Shown: positions 9,351-17,608 of the stretch, piece after piece
How the letters are laid out: the number at the start of each line of letters is the position of its first letter
How positions within the stretch are numbered: position 1 is the first letter of the stretch
DNA from: DASYXW01 sp035934405
GTDB lineage: Bacteria; Acidobacteriota; Terriglobia; UBA7540
Direction of reading: 5' to 3'
DNA: 64,000 nucleotides
Assembly: GCA_035934405.1 (NCBI GenBank)
Contig: DASYXW010000033.1
Location: forward strand, 11,808 to 75,807
Translations under genes and position numbers: made by a program
The notes under the pieces: generated by a model
Told to the model about the DNA's origin: nothing
Seen by the model: only the letters and a program-made list of their open reading frames with translations
The model's database searches: none

Positions 9351-10223
9351 CTACTCCTGCGCTGCGGCCCCGCCCACAATCTCGATGATTTCTTTCGTGA
9401 TGGCCGCCTGGCGGACGCGGTTCATGTAGAGCGTCAGCGAGTCAATCATGTCGGCGGCGTTGTTGGTGGCGGTGTCCATCGCGGTCATCTTGGCCGCGAG
9501 TTCCGCCGCTTCGGATTCAACCAGCGCCCGGTAGACCTGGCTCTCGAGGTAGCGCGGCAGCAGCGCCGCGAAAATTTCTTCCGGCGGTTGCTCGTAGATG
9601 TAGTCAATCAGCGTTTCGCCCTCCGGCGCGGCAGTCGCCGGCCCCGGCGGCTTAATCGGCAGGTAGCGCTCCACCACCAGGCGCTGAGTCATGATGGACT
9701 TGAACTCGTTGTAGATGAAATCGACCGCGTCCACCGACTCGCTGGTGTAAAGCGCGGCGATTTCCCGGGCGATCTCGCGCGCCTGCCCGTATTCCAGGTG
9801 GCCAAAGAGCTGCACGCGCTCGCCGACGATGGTCACAGCCGGGCGCTTGCGGAAGTAGTCGCGGCCCTTGCGGCCCACAGTGAGGAGCGACACGTGCTCG
9901 AATCCGTGCTCGTTCAAGTAGCCCTGCGCGGCGCGGATGAGGTTGGAATTGAAGGCGCCGCAGAGTCCGCGGTCGGCGGTGACCAGCACCAGCAGGATCC
10001 TCTCCACCGGGCGCTCGGCCAGCAGCGGATGCTTGCGTTCCTCGACACGCGCCGCCACGCGCTGGAGCATGTCGAAAATCTGCTGGGCGTAAGGGCGGGA
10101 GTTGAGCACGCGCTCCTGCGCGCGGCGCAGGCGGGCCGCGGCGACCATTTTCATCGCCCGGGTAATCTGCTGGGTGTTCCTCACCGAGCGGATGCGGCGC
10201 CGAAGATCGAGGATGTTGGCCAT
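9351..10223 (-). CDS. atpG: ATP synthase F1 gamma subunit
   Basis: Central rotor shaft subunit, 290 residues. Start chosen at the ATG giving MANILDLRRRIRSVRNTQQITRAMKMVAAARLRRAQ, the family N-terminus; a longer open frame to 10328 only translates a palindromic repeat. The C-terminal helix ending TLYMNRVRQAAITKEIIEIVGGAAAQE is complete. The last part of this gene is duplicated 900 bp downstream beyond a VapBC module. GDRGLCG-type core region (VTADRGLCGAFNSNLIR) is intact. Confidence 0.96.
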   Translation of the reverse strand: MANILDLRRRIRSVRNTQQITRAMKMVAAARLRRAQERVLNSRPYAQQIFDMLQRVAARVEERKHPLLAERPVERILLVLVTADRGLCGAFNSNLIRAAQGYLNEHGFEHVSLLTVGRKGRDYFRKRPAVTIVGERVQLFGHLEYGQAREIAREIAALYTSESVDAVDFIYNEFKSIMTQRLVVERYLPIKPPGPATAAPEGETLIDYIYEQPPEEIFAALLPRYLESQVYRALVESEAAELAAKMTAMDTATNNAADMIDSLTLYMNRVRQAAITKEIIEIVGGAAAQE

Positions 10224-10251
10224 GATGCGGTCGAAAAGTTGAAGGTCGAGG

Positions 10252-10328
10252 GTGGCGCAGACATCGTTCTGTGATGTCTGCGAAATCTTGAATCGCATAC
10301 ATGCCAAACAGCGGCATGTATGCGCCAC
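10252..10328. repeat. 77-bp palindromic repeat, copy 2
   Basis: Same element as at 8206, same orientation, roughly 85 percent identical by eye, with ends gtggcgcagacat and atgtatgcgccac. It lies between atpA and atpG, just before the gamma start. Confidence 0.7.
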
Positions 10329-10338
10329 CCCTCGGGAT

Positions 10339-10361
10339 GGGGCGGGTTTGGAAACCCGCCC

Positions 10362-10365
<4 letters not shown>
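10339..10365. repeat. Perfect 11-bp stem hairpin at the atpA stop
   Basis: ggggcgggttt and aaacccgcccc pair around a 2-nt loop. On the minus strand the element begins GTAGGGG and its TAG is the atpA stop codon. It belongs to the GTAGGGG-type dispersed palindromes seen elsewhere in the window. Confidence 0.6.
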
Positions 10366-11894
<1,529 letters not shown>

Positions 11895-11910
11895 GCAGTC
11901 TCCCGAAACA

Positions 11911-12000
11911 AGTCGAAGGTTCACGGAGTCGAGAGTCGAAAGTTCAAAGTCGAAAGTTAAGGGTGAACTGCTTCGACCTTCGACTCTCGACCTTCGACTG
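11911..12000. repeat. GTCGAAAG-type degenerate short repeats
   Basis: The spacer between atpH and atpA is built from words such as agtcgaaag, ttcgaccttcgactctcg and their complements, giving an imperfect inverted repeat. The same words fill spacers at 24528-24560 and 25514-25590. Confidence 0.55.
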
Positions 12001-12006
12001 TCTTTG

Positions 12007-12546
12007 TCACTGGCTCGTCAATTGCTGCCGGATGCGGTCCAGTTCGCCGCGCACCGAGCCGTCGTACACGGTACTGCCCACCTGGGCCCGGATACCGCCA
12101 AGCAGTTCCTGCTCAAGACTGAACTCCATCTCGACCTGGCTCTCGATCAGTTCCGTGAACCGCGCGCGCAGCGCCTGCCGCTCAGGCTCTGAAAGCTCGG
12201 TCGCGGATGTAATCCGCACCTGCACAACGCCGAGCCGCTCGTCCGCAACCTTCCGGAACGCCTCGCGCATCTCCGGCAGCAGGTTCATCCGGTAATTTCG
12301 CACCAGGACGCGCAGAAAGTTCGAAGCCGACAACCCTGCGCCCAGCCGCCGGAGAATCGCATCAAGCACCCTGAGCTTCTTCAGTTCCGGCACGGCGGGA
12401 GAGTCCAGCACTTCGCGCAGCTCGGCGCTTTCCCGGTAAACCGCGAGGAAGCTGTCAAGCTCGGCCAGCGTCGGGCGGTAATTCTGCGTCTCCCCGGCGA
12501 CATCGGCCAGAGCGCGAGCGTATCGGTTGGCAAGGGCCATTGACAT
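12007..12546 (-). CDS. atpH: ATP synthase F1 delta subunit
   Basis: Delta subunit (OSCP homologue), 179 residues, tying F1 to the peripheral stalk. Family features: ALANRYARALADVAGE at the N-terminus and the conserved C-terminal ELLGGIRAQVGSTVYDGSVRGELDRIRQQL. An alternative ATG two codons in is equally good. Follows the second b-type gene after a short repeat spacer. Confidence 0.95.
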   Translation of the reverse strand: MSMALANRYARALADVAGETQNYRPTLAELDSFLAVYRESAELREVLDSPAVPELKKLRVLDAILRRLGAGLSASNFLRVLVRNYRMNLLPEMREAFRKVADERLGVVQVRITSATELSEPERQALRARFTELIESQVEMEFSLEQELLGGIRAQVGSTVYDGSVRGELDRIRQQLTSQ

Positions 12547-12620
12547 CGTAGTGCCAGAATTCAGGAATCAGGATTCAGGAGTCAGGAAGCCCTGGATCCT
12601 GAATCCTGACGCCTGGATCC
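12547..12620. repeat. CAGGATTC-type degenerate repeat
   Basis: Words attcagga, atcagg, gtcagg and their complements form an imperfect inverted repeat. It provides the last residues (DSGSRAS) and stop of the upstream b-type subunit. Confidence 0.5.
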
Positions 12621-13253
12621 TTGCTGTTGCACCCCTTCCACAAACTGCGCGACCAGGCGCTCGCGGCCAGTGTCGTCCAGGCCCTGGCGAATCTTTCCCT
12701 CCGCCAACTCAACGGCCTGCCCCGCGGCGAAAGCCCGTAGTTCGACCTTGGCGGCGCGCGTCGCGGTCTCGATGCGGGCGCGCGCGGAGGCGAGAAGCTT
12801 TTCACCATCGCGCGCCGTCGCCTGCTCGAGGCGTTGGCGCTCCAGCGCCATCTCCTGCGCCGACGAGGCCTTGAACGAGGCGATCTCCTGCTCCAAATGC
12901 GCAAGCTTCGCTTCCACGATCTTCAATTGCGCTCGCGATGCTTCGAGCGCGCGCCGGCCTTCCTCCAGGCCCTTCCGGATGGAAGCCGACCGTTCGCCGA
13001 AAAACGCCGCGACAGGCTTGCGCAAGAGATAGCCCAGGGCGCCGACGAGAATCGCAAAGTTGATCCAGTCGTAGACCTGCTGGTGCTTGTCTTCACCGCC
13101 GGGTTCGTCGGGTGAAGTTAGAAAGGCGCCGGCGCGAGTGAAACCGGAAATAGGAGTCTGGAAGCTGGGCGTCCCCGGGGTCCTCACGGCCCTCATGGTA
13201 TTGATCCGCACCGTTGCCGCGTCCAAGCGAGCCGCGGCGGCCACGCTCAGCAC
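12582..13253 (-). CDS. atpF: ATP synthase F0 b-type subunit (second)
   Basis: Peripheral-stalk b-type subunit, 223 residues from a GTG start. It has a membrane segment (VYDWINFAILVGALGYLLRKPVAAFF) at about residues 62-87, then a long charged coiled coil (GLEEGRRALEASRAQLKIVEAKLAHLEQ onward). In-frame sequence continues upstream without a stop to a CTG at 13304 that overlaps the previous gene's TGA (CTGA) after GGGAG; starting there adds a typical signal peptide (TRTLRRTILLFFAGACVLS), giving 240 residues. The extreme C-terminus is encoded by a dispersed repeat. Paired b subunits suggest a heterodimeric stalk. Confidence 0.85.
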   Translation of the reverse strand: MLSVAAAARLDAATVRINTMRAVRTPGTPSFQTPISGFTRAGAFLTSPDEPGGEDKHQQVYDWINFAILVGALGYLLRKPVAAFFGERSASIRKGLEEGRRALEASRAQLKIVEAKLAHLEQEIASFKASSAQEMALERQRLEQATARDGEKLLASARARIETATRAAKVELRAFAAGQAVELAEGKIRQGLDDTGRERLVAQFVEGVQQQGSRRQDSGSRAS

Positions 13254-13300
13254 GCAAGCGCCGGCAAAGAAAAGCAGTATGGTCCGGCGCAGCGTGCGGG

Positions 13301-13780
13301 TCAGTTGACGCTCCCTTCGAGACTGCCGGTGAATCCAGGACGATTTCCAAGGACGGCTTCGGCAATCTCGCCGGCGAGCCTTTGGCTACCGGCCGCGAGC
13401 TCCCGCCGGGTGGCGTCAACCTGCGCCGCCAGTTCGGCCTCGGCCTGCTTCAACAGAGATTCCGACTGCTCGCGCGCGCGTTTCAACGCTGCCTCGCGCT
13501 GCCCGAGGGCCGCGGCGCGGTCCGACTCGCGCTGCCGGTAGACTGCCTGCCGGGCAGCCTGAAACGCCGCCTCGTATTCCCGCGTCTTGGCCTCCGTCGC
13601 GGCCGCCTGCTCCCGGGCGCGAGCGAGGGCGCCGGCGGTCGCTTCCCGCCGCTCGTTCAAGACGCGCGTCAGCGGACGGAAAAACAGCCGCTCCAGCAAC
13701 ACCAGCAGGACGCAAACAAACACTATCGTCGGAATGGTTTGGACAAAAAGCTGCCCAAGCTGGCTGAGAAGCTCGTTCAT
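13301..13780 (-). CDS. atpF: ATP synthase F0 b-type subunit (first)
   Basis: b-type stalk subunit, 159 residues. Membrane helix at about residues 13-32 (IPTIVFVCVLLVLLERLFFRP), then PLTRVLNERREATAGALARAREQ and a long heptad coil to the C-terminus, the usual length for subunit b. First gene of the operon: a sigma-70-like promoter lies about 55-85 bp upstream, so genes for subunits a and c (atpB, atpE) are not in this transcript and must be elsewhere. Confidence 0.88.
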   Translation of the reverse strand: MNELLSQLGQLFVQTIPTIVFVCVLLVLLERLFFRPLTRVLNERREATAGALARAREQAAATEAKTREYEAAFQAARQAVYRQRESDRAAALGQREAALKRAREQSESLLKQAEAELAAQVDATRRELAAGSQRLAGEIAEAVLGNRPGFTGSLEGSVN

Positions 13781-13834
13781 TGTCTAGTGGTCTGCCTGCC
13801 CTGCCGACTTCAACGCTGGATTCAAAGATTTGAA

Positions 13835-13864
13835 AATGTAGCACGCGAGCTCGACAGGTGTCAA
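13835..13864 (-). promoter_or_regulatory. Candidate promoter of the ATP synthase operon
   Basis: TTGACA and TACATT on the minus strand with an 18-bp spacer, 55 bp upstream of the first b-subunit ATG. Confidence 0.55.
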
Positions 13865-13921
13865 CACTTGATAAGGGATGGGTAGTGTCCGGTTTTCCAT
13901 TTCTGGCCCCTTGACTCCATC

Positions 13922-14073
13922 AGCAAGCGTAGCGCGAACCTCCGTTCTTGATTCCATAACGGCGTCGGCTCCTTTCCCGGCTATCCTTGGTCAGGACAAC
14001 AAACCAAGTTTACCGGCCCTAAGGAGCCGACGCCGTTATGGAATCAACAAGACAGGTTCGCGCTACATTTGCT
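13922..14073. mobile_element. Transposon-like remnant with 53-bp imperfect inverted repeat
   Basis: The arm 13922-13974 and the arm 14021-14073 are inverted copies with about ten mismatches, separated by a 46-bp loop. Each arm reads outward as AAGGAG, a spacer, then ATG GAA TCA and codons for a MESxxxVRAT start, so two divergent gene starts mirror each other. Beyond the right arm a frame reads RLVLSDRFFFITCRVRRP, faintly like the start of REP-associated (Y1) transposases, then stops. Family unsure. The rest of 13781-14508 has no intact gene. Confidence 0.4.
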
Positions 14074-14363
14074 TGCGCCGGTTGGTGCTATCGGATCGGT
14101 TTTTCTTTATCACCTGCCGCGTCCGCCGCCCTTCTTCGGCGAACTGGGAGACCAGCCCTGATTTTGGGAATTGTAATAAGTAACCGCCCCTGCCAGCCCG
14201 GCCTGGGCGGCGCGATCCGGATTGGGCGTCAGGTCCGCGGACCAGAGGACGGGCACTTGACCGTAGCGTGGAGTCTCCGGCAGTTGTAGGCCATTTAAAT
14301 AGGCTACGCTATGCCATTTGTCAATGATTATGACCGCCTGCAGCGCCCAGTTTGCCTCGCAAG

Positions 14364-14487
14364 GTGAGACAACTGAGACAAATGAGGCATTCTATTTTAG
14401 GCCTGTCCTTTCAGCAAGTTGCCCCTTGAAAAACGCAACTGCCGCAGCAAGGAAACCCCACAGTGTGGAGTTTCTCCACACTGTGGG
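14364..14487. repeat. Hairpin-ended dispersed repeat, copy 1
   Basis: Starts gtgagacaactgagaca and ends in a perfect 14-bp stem hairpin (cccacagtgtggag, 3-nt loop, complement) at 14457-14487. The hairpin is 21 bp beyond the stop of the minus-strand thioredoxin gene and may act as its terminator. A related element lies at 22050. Confidence 0.65.
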
Positions 14488-14508
14488 ACTGGCCCGGGAG
14501 GGGCAGAG

Positions 14509-14973
14509 CTACTGGCCGCTATCCTTCAGCATGCGGTCGAGAATCGCACTGATGTCGGATTCGCTCACTTCGCCGGCATTGTTGTAGACAGCCTTGCCGG
14601 CGGCGTTGAGCACGACGACGTGCGGGTTGTATCCCTGGTAGTAGGCGCGCACCAACTCCTGCTGCGCAGGCGAGCGTTTCCGGTCGAGGTCGACGATCAC
14701 GAAGTTGACGCGGCCTTTATACTTTTCGTAGAGGCTGACGGAGCGGCGAGCCTGCCGCTTGGAGTTGAATCAGCCTTCGCCGAACATGAAAACGTAGTTC
14801 GGCTTCCCTCGCGCGGCACCCTCGTCCATGTGGTCGCCGGTGATGAGCGGCCCGTCCTGGCTGTCGCTCGAATAGTCCAGTTTGGGGTTGAGGCGCAGAT
14901 TGTCGGCGGCGCCGACGAGTGCGGGCACGGCAAGCGCGGTTGCCATCGCCAGAGTGATCAATCGTTTCCGCAT
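14509..14973 (-). CDS. Thioredoxin-like protein, probable selenoprotein (in-frame TGA)
   Basis: One continuous frame of 154 codons broken only by a TGA at codon 68. A signal peptide (MRKRLITLAMATALAVPALVGAAD) is followed by a thioredoxin fold: PNYVFMFGEG, then TGA, FNSKRQARRSVSLYEKYKG, RVNFVIVDLD, PHVVVLNAAGKAVYN and a final helix. The TGA falls where the first Cys of the WCxxC motif sits, giving a U-x-x-S site if read as selenocysteine. A stem-loop follows at a suitable distance. SD GGGAGG overlaps the end of the upstream thioredoxin gene. The alternative is a nonsense-mutated pseudogene, but no other damage is seen. Predicted periplasmic redox protein. Confidence 0.75.
14742..14759 (-). promoter_or_regulatory. 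Candidate bacterial SECIS stem-loop
   Basis: In the mRNA, AGCGGC pairs perfectly with GCCGCU around the loop AGGCUC. The loop begins 17 nt after the UGA and has G at its second position, matching the published bacterial SECIS criteria (16-37 nt spacing, G in the first two loop bases). Only inference until tested. Confidence 0.55.
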
Positions 14974-14974
14974 A

Positions 14975-15538
14975 TCATCGTCCTCCCGGTTTCAAATCAA
15001 ATCCCTCACGTTCCTGGTCCGCCCGGTGGTCCCGGTAGAGCGCCAGCGCCTGCCTCATCGCATCGAAAAAGGCCGGCTTTGCATGGGAAGCCTGGGCGGG
15101 GAAATAGCTGCCTCCGAAGTAGAGCTTGCCGCTCGGAGTGGCAAAGGCCGTGACCGGCAAGCCGGACGGCAGGTTCAGGAACGCCTGGGCGCGCTCCAGA
15201 CTGGCGGCGAGTTTCGGGTCGGCGTCGTAGTCAATCTTTATGGCGACGAAGTGCGCGTTAATGAAGGCGGCGGTCTCGGCCTGCGTATAACTCTCCCGAT
15301 CCATCTGCGCGCACCACGGGCACCAGACGGCGCCGAGGTCAATGAGCACGGGGCGGTCAAGCTGGCGCGCCCGAGCCCACGCTTCCGGACTCCAGGGATA
15401 CCAATCAACGGGCTGGACGCTCGCGCGCTGCAGATAAGGCGAGGTCGAATTGCGAAGATGATTGCTCTGGGCTTCGGCGCGGGGACCGAAGAGAAACCCC
15501 ATGCAGAGAATAGCAATGCCCGCGGTCCATGGTCTCAT
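14975..15538 (-). CDS. Thioredoxin-domain protein, DUF255/YyaL-N type
   Basis: Exported thioredoxin-fold protein of 187 residues. Signal peptide MRPWTAGIAILCMGFLFGPRAEA; then NSTSPYLQRASVQPVDWYPWSPEAWARA, the DUF255 signature, and the redox site DLGAVWCPWCAQMDRESY. It ends just 1 bp before the ATG of the TGA-containing thioredoxin gene, so the two are one operon and may be redox partners. No long C-terminal glycoside-hydrolase-like part as in full YyaL/SSP411. Periplasmic disulfide or thiol chemistry is likely; exact substrate unknown. Confidence 0.85.
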   Translation of the reverse strand: MRPWTAGIAILCMGFLFGPRAEAQSNHLRNSTSPYLQRASVQPVDWYPWSPEAWARARQLDRPVLIDLGAVWCPWCAQMDRESYTQAETAAFINAHFVAIKIDYDADPKLAASLERAQAFLNLPSGLPVTAFATPSGKLYFGGSYFPAQASHAKPAFFDAMRQALALYRDHRADQEREGFDLKPGGR

Positions 15539-15869
15539 TGAACGCCTACCGTCCTGTAGATGTAAAGCGGGATGAAAGGTTTCCCCGGACGATACGCACG
15601 AGATGGCAGGTACCTATTGTGCGGAGGTAGAGGGAGGGTGCCCTTCGGAACTGGCGGTTTCGAGCCGTCACTCCACAGGAAAGGCGGCCGGGAGGGAGTG
15701 CTGGCGGAGGGGGCCACCAGCAATTATTGCAATGGGCCGCATCTTTCCCAGAACACCCGTCCCCGTTTTGTGCGATTCCGAGAGAGCAAAAAAGTTTCAC
15801 GAAAAAGTTGGCAGGTTTCGTACCCACGCCAGAGCGTCGGGAGCCCGCACTTCAGCCCTTCACTCTCTT
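15539..15869. other. Gap without recognised gene
   Basis: Between the thioredoxin operon start and the 3' end of the anti-sigma gene. No convincing frame, tRNA or long repeat is seen; it must hold the thioredoxin operon promoter on the minus strand, which I cannot place with confidence. Confidence 0.5.
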
Positions 15870-16553
15870 TCATTCGCGGCGCAGCGCCGAGATTTCCAGC
15901 CGATCCTGCGCCAGCTTTCCCTTGGGAAGTTTCGCGCTATCCTCTTCCTGCCCCTCGGGTGGTTTCCGCCTGAGCAGCCCCCCCTCGCAGCGGACGCACG
16001 GCGTGTAGCCTTCGCGCACGGCGCTGGAGCAGCTCACGATTTGCGCCTTGCGGGTGAGGTAGGGGCATTGAGGGACGTGGAACAGCTTGCCCTCGGGGTC
16101 GATGGCCACCTGAGCGATCGGGATGCGAAAGGCGGGCTGGCTGTGCCGTGATTTTGGGCGCCAAGCGCCCGGGTACTGGGCTCGCACCAGGGAGAGCGCG
16201 GCGAAGAGCGTGGCTGCCGCCGTGGCCCAGACCAGCGAGGTAACAAGGGGGTTGCCGGAGCGCGACGGTTCGGCGCGCGGACCGGAGATAGCCTGGACCT
16301 TATCGGGCGCTGGCTGGATGCGGGCGGCGAGGCGGCCGCGCAATCGTTCGCTGAATCCGGCCGGAAGTGGGAAGGCGCGCTCATCCCGTGCCAGTTGGAC
16401 AACGTTGCGCATCCCAGCCAGCAGCGCGGCGCAGCGCGGGCATCCGGCGACATGAGACTCAAGCGCAGCGCGACGAGCCGCATCAAGGCCGCCATCGAGC
16501 CCGTCGACGTAGCCGGAGAGTTCCCGCCGTACTTGCTCGCAACTCAGGACCAC
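15870..16553 (-). CDS. Anti-sigma factor with zinc finger and C-terminal Cys-rich domain
   Basis: Membrane anti-sigma factor of about 227 residues. GTG at 16553 is chosen because AAAGGAAAG precedes it; an ATG at 16592 would overlap the sigma gene by 49 bp. Cytoplasmic zinc-binding anti-sigma domain: SCEQVRRELSGYVDG...HVAGCPRCAALL. One membrane helix (LVTSLVWATAAATLFAALSLV). The outer part holds FHVPQCPYLTRKAQIVSCSSAVREGYTPCVRC, resembling a small metal-binding module. Its upstream, overlapping ECF sigma gene is the likely target. Confidence 0.8.
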   Translation of the reverse strand: MVLSCEQVRRELSGYVDGLDGGLDAARRAALESHVAGCPRCAALLAGMRNVVQLARDERAFPLPAGFSERLRGRLAARIQPAPDKVQAISGPRAEPSRSGNPLVTSLVWATAAATLFAALSLVRAQYPGAWRPKSRHSQPAFRIPIAQVAIDPEGKLFHVPQCPYLTRKAQIVSCSSAVREGYTPCVRCEGGLLRRKPPEGQEEDSAKLPKGKLAQDRLEISALRRE

Positions 16554-17194
16554 GGTTTCTTTCCTTTGCCAAAGGGCGCCGGGCTGCTCCAATTTCCGCC
16601 CAAGCCCGGTGCCAGGGCCTCCCGCATCTGGAGCCGCGCCCGCAGCAGTCGGGTCTTGACGGCGCCTTCGCTGATGCCCAGGAGTTCTGATGTTTCGGCG
16701 GTCGCGAGGTTACGCACGTCGCGCAGGATAAACACCTCCCGGTAGATGTCAGGAAGGGATGCGAGTGCCCTGGCCAGCGCTTCCCGCAACTCCCGGCGCT
16801 CCAGCGTCTCGGAAGGGATCTCGCGCCAGTCGGCGAAGTCGACCGGAGTGTAGTCGGTTTCCTCGCCTGCCGGGCCGGGCCGCGTCTCGAGCGGCATCAT
16901 GATGTCGCTATGATCCTTGCGGCGGCGCATTCGCGCTTCGTTGATCGTAATTTGAATGAGCCAGGTGCCGAAACGCGACTCGGCGCGGAATCCATCGAGG
17001 TGGGTGAACGCCTTGAAAACGGCCTCCTGGGCGATTTCTTCGGCGTCGGACTCGTTGCGCAGGATGGCCAAGGCAGCGAGGTACACGCTGCGCTCATGCG
17101 GCCGGACGAGTTCGTAGAACAGTTCCGGCTCGCCATCCCGGATGCGCTGGATGAGCGCCTTCTCCCCGTCTGCGTCCCACACGGCGTCGCTCAA
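16544..17194 (-). CDS. ECF RNA polymerase sigma factor
   Basis: Extracytoplasmic-function sigma-70 factor, 216 residues. Region 2: LFYELVRPHERSVYLAALAILRNESDAEEIAQEAVFKAFTHLDGFRAESRFGTWLIQITINEARMRRRK. Region 4: LPDIYREVFILRDVRNLATAETSELLGISEGAVKTRLLRARLQMREAL. The stop overlaps the anti-sigma start by 10 bases, the usual coupled pair. Divergent from the protein kinase gene across a 414-bp gap. Confidence 0.93.
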   Translation of the reverse strand: MSDAVWDADGEKALIQRIRDGEPELFYELVRPHERSVYLAALAILRNESDAEEIAQEAVFKAFTHLDGFRAESRFGTWLIQITINEARMRRRKDHSDIMMPLETRPGPAGEETDYTPVDFADWREIPSETLERRELREALARALASLPDIYREVFILRDVRNLATAETSELLGISEGAVKTRLLRARLQMREALAPGLGGNWSSPAPFGKGKKPWS

Positions 17195-17608
17195 CGGACT
17201 CCTCTCGCTGTGGCCGCAACTGAAGACCGGCGGCGAATCCGAATGCTAGCCGGTTGTTTTCAGGGCTGTCAACAACGGCGCCGGAACCGTTCGGTCCGAT
17301 TCACCACCCGTATTGTCAAAACGCCAGAATCCGCTTGGTGGGGGTTGTTTCCTGAGCGGCCGCGGCAGGCACGGCAAGTAGAGAACCGACGCTTCTGGCC
17401 AAGCGGGAGGGCCACCCGAGGGGATCTCGAAAAGCGGGGAGCGGGAATCGAATGACCGAATTGTCGCGGTGGTTTCGGCGCGTACCGGCGGCGCTGTACG
17501 TCGAGCCGGAAAGGGCGCTTCGGGTTTACCAAGCCGGGCCGTCGAGCCATCACGCGAAAAACTGAACCCTTTGGCCCTCGCTCGATGTAAACTCGGTATC
17601 CGTCACTC
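17195..17608. other. Divergent regulatory gap
   Basis: Lies between the ECF sigma gene (-) and the kinase gene (+). No gene seen. It contains one copy (17309-17336) of a 28-bp motif repeated upstream of the second sigma factor. Confidence 0.5.
17309..17336. promoter_or_regulatory. 28-bp shared motif, copy 1
   Basis: Core attgtcaaaacg followed by cagaatccg; identical to the copy at 20553-20580 except two C/T changes. Position between sigma locus 1 and the kinase gene suggests a common regulator. Confidence 0.45.

Noticed and set aside
10224..10328. N-terminal extension of atpG
   Set aside because: Translates a palindromic repeat; the ATG at 10223 gives the conserved family start.
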